Assembly: GCA_964568355.1 (NCBI GenBank)
Contig: CAZMRK010000732.1
Coordinates: forward strand, 1 to 6,590
DNA: 6,590 nt
From: JAJPJX01 sp964568355
GTDB taxonomy: Bacteria; Acidobacteriota; Terriglobia; Bryobacterales; Bryobacteraceae
Direction: 5' to 3'
Under the pieces are notes generated by a model. It searched no databases and was not told the DNA's origin. It saw only the letters and a program-made list of their open reading frames with translations. A program made the position numbers and the translations under genes. Shown one piece after another: positions 1 to 5,092 of this stretch (its first letter is position 1; each line of letters begins with the position of its first letter).

Positions 1-596
1 TATCGACCCTGTCTCGCCGCCCGGCCGTACTGGTAAGCTCTTCCGCTGTAGGAATTTACGGCGACCGAGGAGAAGAGGTTTTAACCGAAAGCTCTCCGCC
101 GGGGAGCGATTTCCTGGCGGATATCTGCAAGGCCTGGGAGGCCCAGGCGGACCTGGCCGAATCCCTGGGACTGAGGGTGGTAAAGATCCGTACCGGGACG
201 GTGCTGGGGCCGAACGGGGGCGCATTGGCGAAAATGCTGCCGCCGTTCCGGGTGGGGCTCGGTGGGCGGCTGGGATCGGGCCGGCAGTGGATGTCGTGGA
301 TCCACGTAGACGACCTGACCGCGCTACTGCGCTTTGCTGTAGAAAATTCCCTCAGCGGTGCCGTGAACGGAACGGCCCCGCAGCCGGTGACGAATGCCGA
401 GTTCACCAAGGCCCTGGGTCAGGCGCTCCACCGGCCGGCTGTTTTTCCTGTTCCGGGCGTGGCTTTGAAGCTCTTGTTCGGAGAGATGGCGCAGGTGATG
501 CTGGCCAGCCAGCGAGTACTGCCGCGCGCGGCCGAGGCTGCCGGCTTCCGCTTCCAGCATCCGGAGATCGCCGAAGCCCTCCGAACGGTGGTGTAG
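1..596 (+). CDS. TIGR01777-family NAD(P)-dependent epimerase (SDR superfamily), 5' end missing
   Basis: The open frame runs from position 3 to the TAG at 594-596 and enters from outside the window; 197 residues are visible. The family (E. coli YfcH is a member) is about 300 residues, so roughly 100 residues with the N-terminal nucleotide-binding GxxGxxG loop are missing. Visible signatures are SSSAVGIYG (residues 12-20), the active-site strand and loop carrying the Ser and Tyr region; DFLADICKAWE, the family's replacement for the usual YxxxK helix; RTGTVLGPNGGALAKMLPPF; and GSGRQWMSWIHVDDL, a near-diagnostic block. The C-terminal part (NGTAPQPVTNAEFTKALGQ) is the usual substrate-side domain. 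It is predicted to be a cytosolic oxidoreductase or epimerase of unknown substrate. A GTG at 177 could be mistaken for the start, but clear family motifs lie upstream of it, so the true start is outside. No terminator is evident downstream. Confidence 0.93.
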   Translation, partial: STLSRRPAVLVSSSAVGIYGDRGEEVLTESSPPGSDFLADICKAWEAQADLAESLGLRVVKIRTGTVLGPNGGALAKMLPPFRVGLGGRLGSGRQWMSWIHVDDLTALLRFAVENSLSGAVNGTAPQPVTNAEFTKALGQALHRPAVFPVPGVALKLLFGEMAQVMLASQRVLPRAAEAAGFRFQHPEIAEALRTVV

Positions 597-667
597 GAAA
601 GAAAAATGCGGCGGAAACCGCTTCCTGACGGGCATGACCCGGCAAGCGGGCGGCGGGCCATTTCTGC

Positions 668-673
668 TAAAAT
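668..673 (+). promoter_or_regulatory. Candidate extended -10 box (TGCTAAAAT) for the 69-residue gene
   Basis: TAAAAT is preceded by TG one base away (665-666), giving an extended -10. The start codon at 683 lies 9 bases after the hexamer, which would put the transcript start within about 3 bases of the ATG. No Shine-Dalgarno sequence precedes this ATG, which fits a leaderless or nearly leaderless message. There is no good -35 at 16-18 bp. This is inferred from sequence only. Confidence 0.4.
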
Positions 674-682
674 CCAAATGTT

Positions 683-892
683 ATGGCAATTCCCAATGTG
701 AAGCGGTTTCGGCCCTTCTGCCCCACCTGCAACGAAAACTTCACCCTGATGGCCGTGCTGCCCAAGGACGCCAACGTCGATGCTTACCTCGCCGACGCCG
801 TGGCGCGCCACGATCACAAAGCCTTCCAGGAATCCAAAGTGCTGCACTTCAAGGTTCGCGTCGGTCAGCAGAAGCAGAAGAAGGCGAAGTAA
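683..892 (+). CDS. Small hypothetical protein with a CxxC motif (69 aa)
   Basis: I do not recognise this protein. It has 69 residues, starts at ATG 683 and stops at TAA 890-892. It carries one CPTC motif (Cys13, Cys16) near the N-terminus, like half of a zinc ribbon, then a central acidic and alanine-rich part (residues 27-42) and a basic Lys/Gln tail (GQQKQKKAK). A single CxxC would need a partner such as the His residues at 43 and 45, or dimerisation, to bind a metal. There is no signal peptide or membrane segment, so it is probably cytosolic. No Shine-Dalgarno sequence precedes the start, but a TAAAAT box sits just upstream. It ends 7 bp before the convergent HEAT-repeat gene, with no terminator in between. 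Coding is supported by the uninterrupted frame, the promoter-like box at the right distance and the tight packing. A short ORF of unknown family always carries some risk of being spurious. Confidence 0.7.
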   Translation: MAIPNVKRFRPFCPTCNENFTLMAVLPKDANVDAYLADAVARHDHKAFQESKVLHFKVRVGQQKQKKAK

Positions 893-899
893 GTTTCTC

Positions 900-2171
900 C
901 TACAGGCGGGCCTGCAGGGAACGCAAGGCCCGCAATCCGGCCGCAGCAATTTCCGGGTCTGTATCGTTGCTCAGCCTTTGAAGCTGAGGCACGCTGGTCT
1001 GATCTCCACTCCTCCCCATCACTTCCGCCAGCTTGATCTTTTCGTCCTTCGTTCCGTTCACCAGGGGATGATAGAGCGACGCCCGAATCGCAGGGTTGCG
1101 CGCCAATTCCACGAGAAACGGCTGGGCGATGCCGCTATAGGAAGCGGAATTCAACTGGTTCACCAGATATTGCAGGGGACTCATCTCCGAGAGCTCGGTT
1201 CTCCCCAGCATCACCAGGGCAAAGGCAAGCGACATACGCGGTTGAGTCTTGCTTTCTTCCTGGTATGCCTTCTCGATGGCCGGCAGGTCGGCAGAATTCT
1301 TGAGGCGTGCATAGCCCTCGGCCGCCGCTGCGCGCAGTTGGTCGTCCTTATCGTTCAGGTACCGGGCGTAGATGGAGTGGCTGCTGGCTTCGGGAATCAT
1401 CGCGATCGCCGTCAGAGCCTTGCGGCGCACATTCTTATCTCCGGTCCGGTTCAGAACGTCCACTAACTGGGGAAGTGCCTCGGCAGTCTGGAGCAAGCCG
1501 ACTGTCTCAACCGCGGCGATCTGCACCTTGCTGTCGAGGTCCCGCAGCAGGAAGGTAATGCCCGGAGCGGCGGACTTGTCACGGATCTTCTGTAAGGCAA
1601 TCAGAGATTCGTAAATGACATTGGTGTTTTTGGAGCGCACCGCCTGCAGCAGATCCTCCACTGCTCCTTTGCCGCGCAGCACTCCCACTGCGCGGGCGGC
1701 GTTGGCGCGCACATCCATATCCGCTCCGCCGCGAGCCAGTTTTCCTAATGCGGAAATCACGTCAGGACGAACGGTCACGAACGGCGGAATGATCTGATCG
1801 TTGGTGTCGCTGAATTTGCTGCGCAGGCTGGTGCCCACGCGGCGGATGGAGGCGGTCAGGCCTGTCTTCACGTAGTCCGGGTAGTAGAAGTTGACCAGGC
1901 CGTCGGTGGCGCGGATCTGCACTTCCGGATCATTGTCCATGGTGGCCTGGATCAGCGGATCGAGACTGTATTGCGTGCCAATCTGTACGATCTGCTTGAC
2001 CGCTTCCAAGCGCACTTCTACGTCCGGGTTCTTCAGGAAAGCCTGGAGCTTGGGCATGGCGGCAGCGCCAGCCTTTGCGATCTCGCGTACGTCTTTGGGG
2101 CGAACGGTTTCCTGGGCCGCGATTGCCAGGAGCAGAACAATTCCCAATACGGCGGCTCGATGCGCGTACAT
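900..2171 (-). CDS. Secreted HEAT-repeat protein (423 aa)
   Basis: The protein begins with a typical Sec signal: a short basic start (MYAHR), then a hydrophobic stretch (residues 6-19, AAVLGIVLLLAIAA), with cleavage likely near residue 19-20. There is no lipobox Cys, so a periplasmic or secreted soluble product is expected. The remainder is almost entirely tandem helical repeats of the HEAT or PBS-lyase type, with recurring patterns of D-x-E-V-R/Q-x-x-A. Examples are NPDVEVRLEAVKQI (48-61), NDPEVQIRATDGL (80-92), MDVRANAARAVGVL (152-165), DSKVQIAAVETVGLL (213-227), DKDDQLRAAAAEGYARL (274-290) and NDTDPEIAAAGLRALRSL (402-419). A less regular stretch at about 95-135 interrupts the solenoid. No catalytic motif is visible, so it probably binds proteins; the partner is unknown. 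ATG 2169-2171 has no clear Shine-Dalgarno but a possible -10 box just upstream. mqnD ends 54 bp upstream on the same strand. Confidence 0.92.
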   Translation of the reverse strand: MYAHRAAVLGIVLLLAIAAQETVRPKDVREIAKAGAAAMPKLQAFLKNPDVEVRLEAVKQIVQIGTQYSLDPLIQATMDNDPEVQIRATDGLVNFYYPDYVKTGLTASIRRVGTSLRSKFSDTNDQIIPPFVTVRPDVISALGKLARGGADMDVRANAARAVGVLRGKGAVEDLLQAVRSKNTNVIYESLIALQKIRDKSAAPGITFLLRDLDSKVQIAAVETVGLLQTAEALPQLVDVLNRTGDKNVRRKALTAIAMIPEASSHSIYARYLNDKDDQLRAAAAEGYARLKNSADLPAIEKAYQEESKTQPRMSLAFALVMLGRTELSEMSPLQYLVNQLNSASYSGIAQPFLVELARNPAIRASLYHPLVNGTKDEKIKLAEVMGRSGDQTSVPQLQRLSNDTDPEIAAAGLRALRSLQARL

Positions 2172-2182
2172 AGTATTACTTT

Positions 2183-2188
2183 ATCGTA
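2183..2188 (-). promoter_or_regulatory. Possible -10 box (TACGAT) close to the HEAT gene start
   Basis: Read on the minus strand, TACGAT lies 11 bases before the ATG at 2171, and there is no Shine-Dalgarno in between. The short distance would give a very short leader or a leaderless message, as suggested for the gene at 683. No convincing -35 element is seen, so this is a weak call. Readthrough from mqnD is an equally good explanation for transcription. Confidence 0.22.
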
Positions 2189-2225
2189 CTGCCGCATGTG
2201 AGCCGTACCACAGAGCCACCACCGG

Positions 2226-3077
2226 TCAGCGCACGAACTCCACCTTCACCTGTTTGGGGATCAGGCCCGCCTCGAAGCCCATGTCGAGCAACTTCTGAAC
2301 CGCCAGCGGCACCTGTTCGCCGGCATCCAGGGTGTAATGATTCACGTACATGCCCACGAACTTCTCCGCCAGGCGATGCTCCATATCGCGCGCGAACTGC
2401 ATGGCGTAGGTCAGCGCTTCGTCGTGATTGTCCAGCGCGTACTGAATGCTCTCGCGCATCAGGCGGCAGCATTCGCTCTGAATATCAGCGGGCAGGGAGC
2501 GCAACAGGACATTTCCGCCCAAGGGAAGCGGCAAGCGGTACGTGGTCTTCCACCATTTGCCCAAGTCGATTACCCGGTGGAATCCCTCGCGGTCGTAGGT
2601 CAACTGCGCTTCATGAATGATCAGGCCGGCGTCGGCGGAGCGCTCGCGCACCGCCTCCAGAATTCGATCGAAAGGTGTGACTACTGGTTCGAAATCGGGC
2701 TGAAACAATTTCAGCGTGAGATAGGCGGATGTCATCTTGCCGGGAATCGCGATCTTTTTTCCCTTCAAGTCCTCCACCTCCATGGGACGTCCGGAGATCA
2801 CCATGGGCCCGTACCCATCGCCGATGCTGGAACCGCTGGCCATGAGCACGTATTTGTCGGCAACGTAAGGATAGGCGTGATAGGAGATCGCGCTGAGGTC
2901 ATAGAGACCCTCCACTGCCTTACGATTGAGCGACTCGATATCCTCCAGAATGTGGCGGAATGTCACCTTTGAGGACCGCACCTTTTTCGTGGCCAGTCCG
3001 TAAAACATAAACGCGTCGTCAGAATCCGGACTATGGGCGCTGACGATTTCCCGGGGAGCAGAAGATGTCATAGACAA
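2226..3077 (-). CDS. mqnD: 1,4-dihydroxy-6-naphthoate synthase (MqnD), futalosine menaquinone pathway
   Basis: MqnD converts cyclic dehypoxanthinyl futalosine to 1,4-dihydroxy-6-naphthoate in the alternative menaquinone pathway; it is cytosolic with a periplasmic-binding-protein fold. Family blocks are visible in order: SPDSDDAFMFY (16-26), ILEDIESLNRKAVEG (43-57), ISYHAYPYV (64-72), GYGPMVISG (88-96), IPGKMTSAYL (111-120), ADAGLIIHEAQLTY (148-161) with the probable catalytic His155, DLGKWWKTTYRLPLPLGG (171-188), and the C-terminal VNHYTLDAGE. From memory these match Thermus MqnD closely, except that its SPCPND loop reads SPDSDD here. The length of 283 is normal. The start is ambiguous: TTG at 3077 lies 7 bases from GGGAG, whereas ATG at 3071 lies 13 bases away. 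The choice changes only two residues. The structured region 3161-3430 lies upstream on the same strand, and the HEAT gene follows. A related MqnA or generic SBP-like paralogue is the only real alternative. Confidence 0.87.
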   Translation of the reverse strand: MSMTSSAPREIVSAHSPDSDDAFMFYGLATKKVRSSKVTFRHILEDIESLNRKAVEGLYDLSAISYHAYPYVADKYVLMASGSSIGDGYGPMVISGRPMEVEDLKGKKIAIPGKMTSAYLTLKLFQPDFEPVVTPFDRILEAVRERSADAGLIIHEAQLTYDREGFHRVIDLGKWWKTTYRLPLPLGGNVLLRSLPADIQSECCRLMRESIQYALDNHDEALTYAMQFARDMEHRLAEKFVGMYVNHYTLDAGEQVPLAVQKLLDMGFEAGLIPKQVKVEFVR

Positions 3078-3084
3078 AGGAAAG

Positions 3085-3089
3085 CTCCC
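3085..3089 (-). promoter_or_regulatory. Ribosome binding site (GGGAG) of mqnD, deciding between TTG and ATG starts
   Basis: On the minus strand, GGTGGGAG precedes the gene. The GGGAG core lies 7 bases from the TTG at 3077 and 13 bases from the ATG at 3071. The shorter spacing favours TTG; the stronger codon favours ATG. Confidence 0.5.
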
Positions 3090-3114
3090 ACCAGTTTACA
3101 CGGGATCACATGCT

Positions 3115-3163
3115 AAAAGGGAGGAACGAAAAGAAGAGAAGCAGAGAGGAAAAACGAAAAGGG
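3115..3163 (+). other. 49-nt polypurine tract (polypyrimidine on the minus strand)
   Basis: Of 49 bases, 46 are A or G; the only exceptions are C at 3127, 3142 and 3155. On the minus strand this is a U- and C-rich stretch just downstream of the GC palindrome at 3161-3172 and about 40 bases upstream of the mqnD start. It could extend the terminator's U-tract or act as a Rho or protein loading site. No protein gene runs through it convincingly. Confidence 0.6.
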
Positions 3164-3172
3164 CGGCCGCCC
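3150..3172 (-). terminator. Rho-independent-type terminator upstream of mqnD (minus strand)
   Basis: On the minus strand the 12-base palindrome GGGCGGCCGCCC (3172-3161) is followed at once by TTTTCGTTTTT (3160-3150). The stem is GGGC/GCCC with a GGCC loop and can be lengthened by two G-U pairs using the flanking G's and the first U's. The stem is short but very GC-rich, and the U-tract is good apart from one CG. It would end any minus-strand transcript coming from the 3170-3440 region about 70 bases before mqnD, as either the end of a separate small RNA or an attenuator in the mqnD leader. Confidence 0.5.
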
Positions 3173-3430
3173 CCTGGCTTGCAGGCTCAAGATCAGCGTT
3201 GCCGGTCATCCCTATGCGCACGAGCGCCGGCGTTTCTCATAGAAACGCGATGGAGTCCGACCGTTCGCAGCCTTGGGTACCGCCTGTCCGCTTGCCAGGA
3301 TCCAACCGCCCTCTTTCTGGCCCGGTTCTATTGGACTCACCTCCCCGCCGGCTGTTTTCAGCCAGCTCGTCTCATCGGGTGTCGGAACCTTCACTGGCTG
3401 GTTCCAACTTCAGTTTGGCTCCACTCCACT
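3161..3430 (-). ncRNA. Candidate structured RNA or mqnD leader on the minus strand, family unknown
   Basis: This stretch is purine-rich on the minus strand and can form several hairpins in order: 8 bp at 3382-3407 (TTGGAACC/GGTTCCGA, 10-nt loop), 8 bp at 3347-3366 (GCTGGCTG/CAGCCGGC, AAAA loop), a long-range 6-bp helix GAGTCC (3338-3333) with GGACTC (3258-3253), a perfect 7-bp hairpin at 3230-3248 (GCGTTTC/GAAACGC, 5-nt loop), and the terminator at 3172-3150. In each of the first two helices one pair is G-U on the minus strand but would be an unpairable C-A on the plus strand, which favours a minus-strand transcript. I recognise no known RNA class. A consensus -35 (TTGACA, 3440-3435) exists but its -10 partner (CAAACT) is poor, so the 5' end is uncertain. 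It may be a separate small RNA or a cis-acting leader of mqnD. Confidence 0.38.
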
Positions 3431-3433
3431 ATC

Positions 3434-3463
3434 TTGTCAATGGTCTAAAGGTACTCGCATAAT
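3434..3463 (+). promoter_or_regulatory. Sigma70-type promoter for the 134-residue gene
   Basis: TTGTCA (3434-3439) and CATAAT (3458-3463) each match the consensus at 5 of 6 positions, with an 18-bp spacer. The expected transcript start is near 3470, about 55 bases before the GTG at 3525. It is the best promoter in the window. Transcription could continue through the 134-residue gene into amrS. Confidence 0.55.
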
Positions 3464-3469
3464 AGGGAC

Positions 3470-3515
3470 GGGACCAGGGGGGGACTAGGCCCATCGCCCC
3501 TCCCAACACGGTCCC
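3470..3515 (+). promoter_or_regulatory. Long hairpin in the 5' leader of the 134-residue gene
   Basis: GGGACC (3470-3475) pairs with GGTCCC (3510-3515). Inside it, the seven G's at 3477-3483 pair with CCCCTCC (3498-3504) with one G-U pair, leaving a 14-nt loop. The hairpin starts at the predicted transcript start and ends 9 bases before the GTG. It could stabilise the message or limit ribosome access, since no Shine-Dalgarno is visible after it. That role is inferred. Confidence 0.4.
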
Positions 3516-3524
3516 GGGTAGCCC

Positions 3525-3929
3525 GTGTTCCGCCGCTGGTTCGCTCCTAAATCCGCGCCTCTCACCGGCGCCCCCGTGGTACGCCGGCAGAAGACCTATT
3601 CCGCGCAGAGCGGCTATGTCTACCAGTATTTCTATGCGGGCCACCGCCCTTACGGCCGGCCGGAAGGAGGCGGCATGGAGCACGTATTTGAAGTCTCACC
3701 CGACCGTAAAAAGTCGCTGGCCGTCTCCGTCTTGCTGGGCGACCAGGCGGTGGGCGCATGGGAGACGGCGCACCATCGCGAACTGAACTCCACCGAACGC
3801 TATGCCATCGTCAAGATGGCATTGTTCCAGGCCTTCGACGAACGGCCCCAGCCGGAGATGATGAAGCAGGAGATCCACGTGCGAACCGCCGATATTGAAG
3901 GCATTCTGGCCTCACTCGATATCGAGTGA
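3525..3929 (+). CDS. Hypothetical protein (134 aa)
   Basis: I cannot assign a family. GTG 3525 is the most upstream possible start because an in-frame TAG lies at 3519-3521; stop is TGA 3927-3929. The N-terminus is basic (residues 1-23), followed by an aromatic patch TYSAQSGYVYQYFYAGHR (24-41), a beta-rich segment VFEVSPDRKKSLAVSVLL (54-71), and an apparently helical part with TERYAIVKMALFQAFDE (90-106). No signal peptide, membrane segment or catalytic motif is seen, so it is probably a small cytosolic single-domain protein. No good Shine-Dalgarno precedes the GTG, while ATG 3675 (Met51) has a strong AAGGAGG four bases upstream. The aromatic patch upstream of Met51 looks like genuine protein, so the long form is preferred, but a shorter 84-residue product is possible. 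A promoter and structured leader lie upstream; amrS follows after 53 bp. Confidence 0.75.
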   Translation: MFRRWFAPKSAPLTGAPVVRRQKTYSAQSGYVYQYFYAGHRPYGRPEGGGMEHVFEVSPDRKKSLAVSVLLGDQAVGAWETAHHRELNSTERYAIVKMALFQAFDERPQPEMMKQEIHVRTADIEGILASLDIE

Positions 3930-3932
3930 GGC
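3909..3932. repeat. Perfect 24-bp palindrome over the stop codon, upstream of amrS
   Basis: The 12-base arm GCCTCACTCGAT is followed directly by its exact reverse complement, with no spacer and no mismatch. It covers the last codons and stop of the 134-residue gene. As RNA it would be a 10-bp stem with an ATAT loop, but neither strand has a U-tract after it, so it is a poor intrinsic terminator. It is centred about 46 bp before the predicted amrS transcript start, which fits a dimeric-regulator operator. A partial arm copy (CCTCACTCGA) occurs inside amrS at 4320-4329. Confidence 0.85.
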
Positions 3933-3953
3933 ACAGCCATGCCACCCGCACGG

Positions 3954-3971
3954 TAAAATAGAAGCAAGGAG
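3954..3971 (+). promoter_or_regulatory. amrS start signals: -10 box TAAAAT and Shine-Dalgarno AAGGAG
   Basis: TAAAAT (3954-3959) resembles a -10 hexamer and matches the one before the gene at 683. AAGGAG (3966-3971) is a good Shine-Dalgarno 11 bases before ATG 3983 and supports that start. No -35 is recognisable at the normal distance, so activator dependence or readthrough from the upstream promoter is possible. The palindrome at 3909-3932 lies just upstream. Confidence 0.5.
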
Positions 3972-3982
3972 TCATTCCCCGC

Positions 3983-5089
3983 ATGCCTACGCTGGCCGAA
4001 GAGCTCGGCGCGAGGACCCGCGAGGCCGACTTATACGAGCGATTGGAGGGCAACCGCGTGCGCTGCTATGCGTGCGGCCACAACTGCCCCATTCCCGCAG
4101 GCTTCGCCGGCGTCTGCAAAGTACGATTCAATCGCGAGGGCAAGCTCTATGCGCCCTATGGCTACGTGCAGGGCGCACAGGTGGATCCGATCGAAAAGAA
4201 GCCGTTCTTTCACGTCCTGCCGGGAGCACAAACCCTGAGCTTCGGGATGCTGGGCTGCGATCTGCATTGCGGCTATTGCCAAAACTGGGTTACGTCGCAA
4301 GCCTTGCGCGATTTTCGCTCCTCACTCGAATTCCATTCCATGGAGCCGCGTCAGATCGTTCATTGGGCCCTGGAGCAGCGGACGGCGGCGGTGATCAGCA
4401 CCTACAACGAACCGCTGATTACCAGTGAATGGGCGGTGGCGATTTTTCGCGAGGCGCGCAAGGCCGGGCTGCGCACCGGCTTCGTCTCCAACGGCAATGC
4501 GACGCCAGGCGTCCTGGATTATCTGCGCCCGTGGGTAGATCTTTACAAGGTGGATTTGAAGAGCTTCGACGACCGCCGGTATCACGAGTTGGGCGCCCGC
4601 CTGGCGCCAATTCTGGATTCGATCGAACGCATTCACAGTCTCGGCTTCTGGCTGGAAGTGGTCACCCTGGTAGTGCCCGGCTTCAACGATTCCGACGCAG
4701 AGTTGAGTGCGCTGGCCAAGTTTCTGGCCGGCGTATCCCGCGACATCCCGTGGCACGTGACGGCCTTTCATCCGGACTACAAAATGGGCGGTTCGCAGTG
4801 GACCGGCGCGGCTACGCTGGCACGTGCCGCGGAAATCGGGAAAGCCGCCGGGCTGCGCTTTGTTTATGCCGGCAATCTGCCAGGGAAACTGCACGATGCC
4901 GAGAACACGCGCTGTCCCGGCTGTGGCGGCCTGTTGGTGGAGCGCGAGGGTTTTGTTGTCAGGCGCAATCGCATCGGCGCGGATGGGCTCTGTCCGGACT
5001 GCTCCCGGCCGGTCCCGGGCATCTGGCACGCGGAGACTCCGCCGCTTCCGCGCGACTCGGAGTTGTGGCTCTACCGCCGCTGCGGATAA
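3983..5089 (+). CDS. amrS: AmmeMemoRadiSam system radical SAM enzyme AmrS (368 aa)
   Basis: This is a radical SAM enzyme of the AmmeMemoRadiSam system, whose substrate and product are unknown. Visible in order: an N-terminal Cys cluster CYACGHNC...GVC (Cys28, 31, 35, 45) typical of the family; KPFFHVLPG (73-81); the radical SAM [4Fe-4S] motif CxxxCxxC as GCDLHCGYCQNW (Cys92, 96, 99), preceded by LSFGMLG; STYNEPL (139-145); GFVSNGNATP (166-175); YKVDLKSFD (188-196); VVPGFNDS (230-237); and WHVTAFHPDYKM (257-268). The C-terminus has two CxxC pairs (Cys311/314 and Cys337/340), a zinc-ribbon-like or second-cluster site, ending near PGIWH. All expected cysteines are present and the length is normal for the family. 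The start ATG 3983 has an AAGGAG site. The gene is 3 bp from the Memo-AMMECR1 gene and surely cotranscribed with it. Pyruvate formate-lyase-activating-enzyme relatives are the nearest alternative, but the partner gene settles the assignment. Confidence 0.96.
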   Translation: MPTLAEELGARTREADLYERLEGNRVRCYACGHNCPIPAGFAGVCKVRFNREGKLYAPYGYVQGAQVDPIEKKPFFHVLPGAQTLSFGMLGCDLHCGYCQNWVTSQALRDFRSSLEFHSMEPRQIVHWALEQRTAAVISTYNEPLITSEWAVAIFREARKAGLRTGFVSNGNATPGVLDYLRPWVDLYKVDLKSFDDRRYHELGARLAPILDSIERIHSLGFWLEVVTLVVPGFNDSDAELSALAKFLAGVSRDIPWHVTAFHPDYKMGGSQWTGAATLARAAEIGKAAGLRFVYAGNLPGKLHDAENTRCPGCGGLLVEREGFVVRRNRIGADGLCPDCSRPVPGIWHAETPPLPRDSELWLYRRCG

Positions 5090-5092
5090 CAC

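Noticed and set aside
608..641. Short hairpins after the epimerase gene (GCGG/CCGC at 611-621 and CGGG/CCCG at 629-641)
   Set aside because: Stems are only 4 bp and no U-tract follows, so I do not call a terminator.
3333..3350. RNase P-like segment (GGGGAGGTGAGTCC) on the minus strand
   Set aside because: It resembles the P4 sequence GAGGAAAGUCC only partly, and the distal P4 strand and other universally conserved RNase P bases are absent.
3354..3381. Hammerhead-ribozyme-like core (CCGATGAG ... GAAAA) on the minus strand
   Set aside because: The invariant U of CUGANGA is a C and no stem II can form between the GA and GAAA segments; the GAAAA belongs to a simple hairpin loop.
3212..3394. 60-residue ORF on the minus strand inside the intergenic region
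   Set aside because: It has no recognisable domain, no Shine-Dalgarno, and coincides with several RNA hairpins; structure explains the stretch better than coding does.
3161..3430. Group II intron remnant
   Set aside because: No 5' GUGYG boundary, no domain V hairpin and no reverse-transcriptase coding sequence can be found.
3110..3462. Plus-strand ORFs of 71-112 residues in the intergenic region
   Set aside because: Three overlapping frames are open together, their products look unlike real proteins, and one starts within the polypurine tract; none has a credible start signal.
4320..4329. Second copy of part of the palindrome arm (CCTCACTCGA) inside amrS
   Set aside because: It is a 10-base half-site in coding sequence without its inverted partner; a chance match is plausible.
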